Origin: Alphaproteobacteria bacterium
GTDB taxonomy: Bacteria; Pseudomonadota; Alphaproteobacteria; Rhizobiales; Devosiaceae
Assembly (NCBI GenBank): GCA_018820005.1
Contig: JAHJOS010000076.1
Coordinates: 1-7,431 of the forward strand
Length of the DNA stretch: 7,431 bases
Reading direction: 5' to 3'
Shown piece by piece: positions 5,880-7,431 of the stretch. The position numbers were made by a program, and so were the translations under genes. How positions within the stretch are numbered: position 1 is the first letter of the stretch; each line of letters opens with the position of its first letter. The notes beneath the pieces were generated by a model, which did not search any database, had not been told where the DNA came from, and saw nothing but the letters and a program-made list of their open reading frames with translations.

Positions 5880-6479
5880 ATGATGAGCGACGAGAACGCC
5901 GCCTCGGGCGAGACGCCTGAAGTTGAAATCGAGGTCGAAGAGACCGCAGACACCGTCGAGAGCATCGATCCCACCGCAGCCCTGCGCGCTGAAAACAGCG
6001 AGCTGCGGGACCGCGTGCTGCGCACGGTTGCCGAGATGGAAAACCTGCGCAAGCGCACCGAGCGCGAAGTCAATGACACGCGCACCTATGCCATCGCCGG
6101 CTTTGCGCGGGATATGCTGAGCGCCACCGATGCGCTGAGCCGCGCGCTGATGATGCTGCCGGCCGAGGCGCGCGAATCAGGTGATGCGACCGCCAAGACG
6201 CTGATCGAGGGCATCGAACTGGCCGAGCGCGAAATGCAGCGCCTGTTGGCCAAGCACGGCGTCAAGCCGATCGAGGCCCAGGGCGAAAAGTTCGATCCGC
6301 ACAAACATCAGGCCATGTTCGAGGTGCCTGATCCCAGCCGCCCCGAGGGCACGATCGTGCAGGTGGTGCAGGCCGGCTTTGCCATTGGCGACCGCATCCT
6401 GCGCCCCGCCATGGTCGGCGTCGCCAAGGGCGGCCCCAGCCACGCGCCAGCCGACGAAGCGATCGACAAGAGCGTTTGA
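5880..6479 (+). CDS. grpE: GrpE, nucleotide exchange factor for DnaK
   Basis: 199 residues. GrpE is a cytoplasmic homodimer that releases ADP from DnaK and so resets the Hsp70 cycle. The N-terminus is acidic and probably disordered (EVEIEVEETADTVE). A long coiled-coil helix follows, from about residue 35 (LRAENSELRDRVLRTVAEMENLRKR), and then the C-terminal beta domain with HGVKPIEAQGEKFDPHKHQA and VQAGFAIGDRILRPAMVGVAKG, both highly characteristic. The start is ATG at 5880 with GGA eight bases upstream; the next codon is also ATG (5883), giving MSDEN, and is an equally credible start. An in-frame TTG at 5865 lies inside the leader hairpin and is rejected. It has its own candidate RpoH promoter and ends before a strong terminator, so it is probably a separate heat-shock transcript. 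dnaK is not in the window. Confidence 0.97.
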   Translation: MMSDENAASGETPEVEIEVEETADTVESIDPTAALRAENSELRDRVLRTVAEMENLRKRTEREVNDTRTYAIAGFARDMLSATDALSRALMMLPAEARESGDATAKTLIEGIELAEREMQRLLAKHGVKPIEAQGEKFDPHKHQAMFEVPDPSRPEGTIVQVVQAGFAIGDRILRPAMVGVAKGGPSHAPADEAIDKSV

Positions 6480-6491
6480 GTTCACCCCGAA

Positions 6492-6507
6492 CGTTTCACG
6501 TGAATCA
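6492..6507. other. parS-like ParB binding site
   Basis: The 16-mer CGTTTCACGTGAATCA matches the bacterial chromosomal parS consensus TGTTTCACGTGAAACA at 14 positions; only the first base and the fourteenth differ. It contains the full TTCACGTGAA palindrome (6495-6504). It lies 12 bases after the grpE stop, between the gene and its terminator, so it does not disturb coding sequence. parS sites nucleate ParB for chromosome segregation and usually cluster around the replication origin. parA and parB are not in the window. With two mismatches it may be a weaker, secondary site. Confidence 0.6.
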
Positions 6508-6540
6508 CCGCCTTGGCGGGGATCATGCCAATCCGAACTG

Positions 6541-6567
6541 AGGGCGCCCAGGGTGCCCTTTTTCTTT
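6541..6567 (+). terminator. Intrinsic terminator after grpE
   Basis: AGGGCGCC (6541-6548), a three-base loop CAG, then GGTGCCCT (6552-6559) form an eight-pair stem with one G-U pair, followed directly by a T-rich run (TTTTTCTTT). It is a classical rho-independent terminator for plus-strand transcripts leaving grpE. There is no A-run on its left side, so it is unlikely to stop the convergent pncA-GFA transcript. Confidence 0.88.
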
Positions 6568-6586
6568 CCCGACTCGCCCCGCAGCC

Positions 6587-6979
6587 TTAGAACCAGCGGT
6601 CGCCCACCGTCGCGCCGTCTCTGGGCAGATCATCCCAGCTGTGCAGGCCATCAAAGCGCTGGATGGAGATATCCTTGACCGCGTCCGGTTCGGCCAGCCG
6701 AACATTGACGGCCAGGCGCCGCCGCCCATCGCCATCCGTGCCGAGCCCGCGCCAATAGGCGATGCAGCCGCACTGCGGACAGAAATTGAAACTCAGGCTT
6801 TTGTCACCGCGCACATAGGCCGTGGTCGGGCCGGAGACAAACACGTCTTCATTTTCATGGCCATAGATCCAGAGCGCGCCATAGCGGCGACAGACAGTGC
6901 AGCTGCAGGCGGTGGCCGCCTCGGGTGAGCTTTCAAAGCGCCAGCGCACGCCGCCGCAATGGCAGGATCCTTCGATCAT
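6587..6979 (-). CDS. GFA/CENP-V domain zinc-binding protein
   Basis: 130 residues, a single-domain member of the GFA family (named after glutathione-dependent formaldehyde-activating enzyme; CENP-V fold). All seven zinc-ligand cysteines of the family pattern are visible: C6 and C8 (CHCGG), C25, C27 and C30 (CSCTVC), and C67 and C70 (FCPQCG). Most small members have no proven substrate, and formaldehyde-glutathione adduct formation has been questioned even for Gfa itself, so no reaction is assigned. It is a soluble cytoplasmic protein with no signal peptide. The ATG (6979-6977) overlaps the TGA of pncA as ATGA, with AGG seven bases upstream, which indicates translational coupling in a two-gene operon. 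It converges on grpE with a 107 bp gap. Confidence 0.93.
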   Translation of the reverse strand: MIEGSCHCGGVRWRFESSPEAATACSCTVCRRYGALWIYGHENEDVFVSGPTTAYVRGDKSLSFNFCPQCGCIAYWRGLGTDGDGRRRLAVNVRLAEPDAVKDISIQRFDGLHSWDDLPRDGATVGDRWF

Positions 6980-7431
6980 CCCAGAACCTGTCGGCTCATC
7001 ACCCGTGCGACGCCGGCCTCCTCCATGTCGGCCCAGGCCTTGGCGAGGCTCCCGGCATTGTCGATCGCCCGCGTCGCGTCCTCGATGACTGTGACATCAA
7101 AGCCGGCGGCGGCGCCGTCGATCGCGGTCCAGCCCACGCAATAGTCGGTGGCCAGGCCCACCACATAGAGCCGGTCGACATCACATTCATTGAGATAGCC
7201 GGCCAGGCCTGTCAGGGTCTGCCTGTCGGCCTCCTGGAAACCGGAGTAGCTGTCGATGGCGCGATTGTAGCCCTTGCGGATAACCAGTTGACCATGGGGA
7301 ATGTCGAGACCGGGCGCCAGCGCCGCGCCGGTGCTGTTCCAGACGCAGTGGTCCGGCCAGAGCACCTGGGGGCCATAGGGCAGCTCGATCATCTCGAAGG
7401 GCGCCTTGCCCATGTGCTGGCTGGCAAAGGA
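6976..7431 (-). CDS. pncA: Nicotinamidase PncA (5' partial)
   Basis: The C-terminal 151 residues of a cysteine hydrolase of the nicotinamidase/isochorismatase family, which converts nicotinamide to nicotinate and ammonia in NAD salvage. The frame is open through the right edge; the missing N-terminus would hold the catalytic Asp and the DxH metal ligands. Counting from the first visible residue, LWPDHCVWNS carries the metal-binding His at 28, VIRKGYNRAIDSYSGF the catalytic Lys at 53, and VVGLATDYCVGWTA the nucleophilic Cys at 98. SFASQHMGKAPFE at the visible N-terminal end also fits PncA. The SYSGF and TDYCV contexts separate nicotinamidases from isochorismatases and ureidoacrylate hydrolases. 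The internal ATG at 7413 is not the start. Its TGA overlaps the start of the GFA-type gene by ATGA. Confidence 0.93.
   Translation of the reverse strand, partial: SFASQHMGKAPFEMIELPYGPQVLWPDHCVWNSTGAALAPGLDIPHGQLVIRKGYNRAIDSYSGFQEADRQTLTGLAGYLNECDVDRLYVVGLATDYCVGWTAIDGAAAGFDVTVIEDATRAIDNAGSLAKAWADMEEAGVARVMSRQVLG

Noticed and set aside
6508..6519. CCGCC-TT-GGCGG hairpin as a grpE terminator
   Set aside because: The loop is only two bases and no T-run follows. The stem at 6541-6559 is the better terminator.

Overview
The window looks like chromosomal housekeeping DNA from a GC-rich alphaproteobacterium, most likely of the Hyphomicrobiales (Rhizobiales). The evidence is the gene order (LpoA-like binding protein / hemW / rdgB / rph / hrcA / grpE), the protein sequences, and a CTTG...CCCCATAT heat-shock promoter. 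A Devosia-like genus is a guess. I see no insertion sequence, tRNA, rRNA, CRISPR array, phage gene or recognisable defence system.

Layout. (1) 1-632, plus: C-terminal part of a type-1 periplasmic binding-fold protein of the LpoA-like / branched-chain amino-acid binding type. It converges on hemW, and the two stop codons share one CTAG. (2) 3273 down to 629, minus: a tightly packed operon rph - small ORF - rdgB - hemW. The 48-codon ORF between rph and rdgB is joined to both by ATGA start/stop overlaps. hemW starts at TTG inside the end of rdgB. (3) 3274-3412: divergent intergenic region with a strong dyad. (4) 3413-6479, plus: hrcA, a 12-helix MFS transporter and grpE. The transporter separates hrcA from grpE, which are usually neighbours, and carries a Fur/Mur-like palindrome just upstream. 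grpE has its own candidate RpoH promoter, whose -10 lies in a dyad, followed by a leader hairpin next to the ribosome binding site. (5) 6480-6586: a near-consensus ParB site (parS-like, 14 of 16 bases) and then a strong intrinsic terminator for grpE. (6) 7431 down to 6587, minus: a nicotinamidase (pncA, start outside the window) overlapping by ATGA with a GFA/CENP-V-type zinc protein.

Functionally the window combines protein quality control (HrcA, GrpE), RNA maturation (RNase PH), nucleotide-pool sanitation (RdgB), heme trafficking (HemW) and NAD salvage (PncA). I did not find a clearly new multi-gene system. The points most worth a second look are the parS-like site, the overlooked 48-residue coupled ORF, the two-dyad leader of grpE, and the possible metal-responsive operator in front of the MFS gene that interrupts hrcA-grpE.
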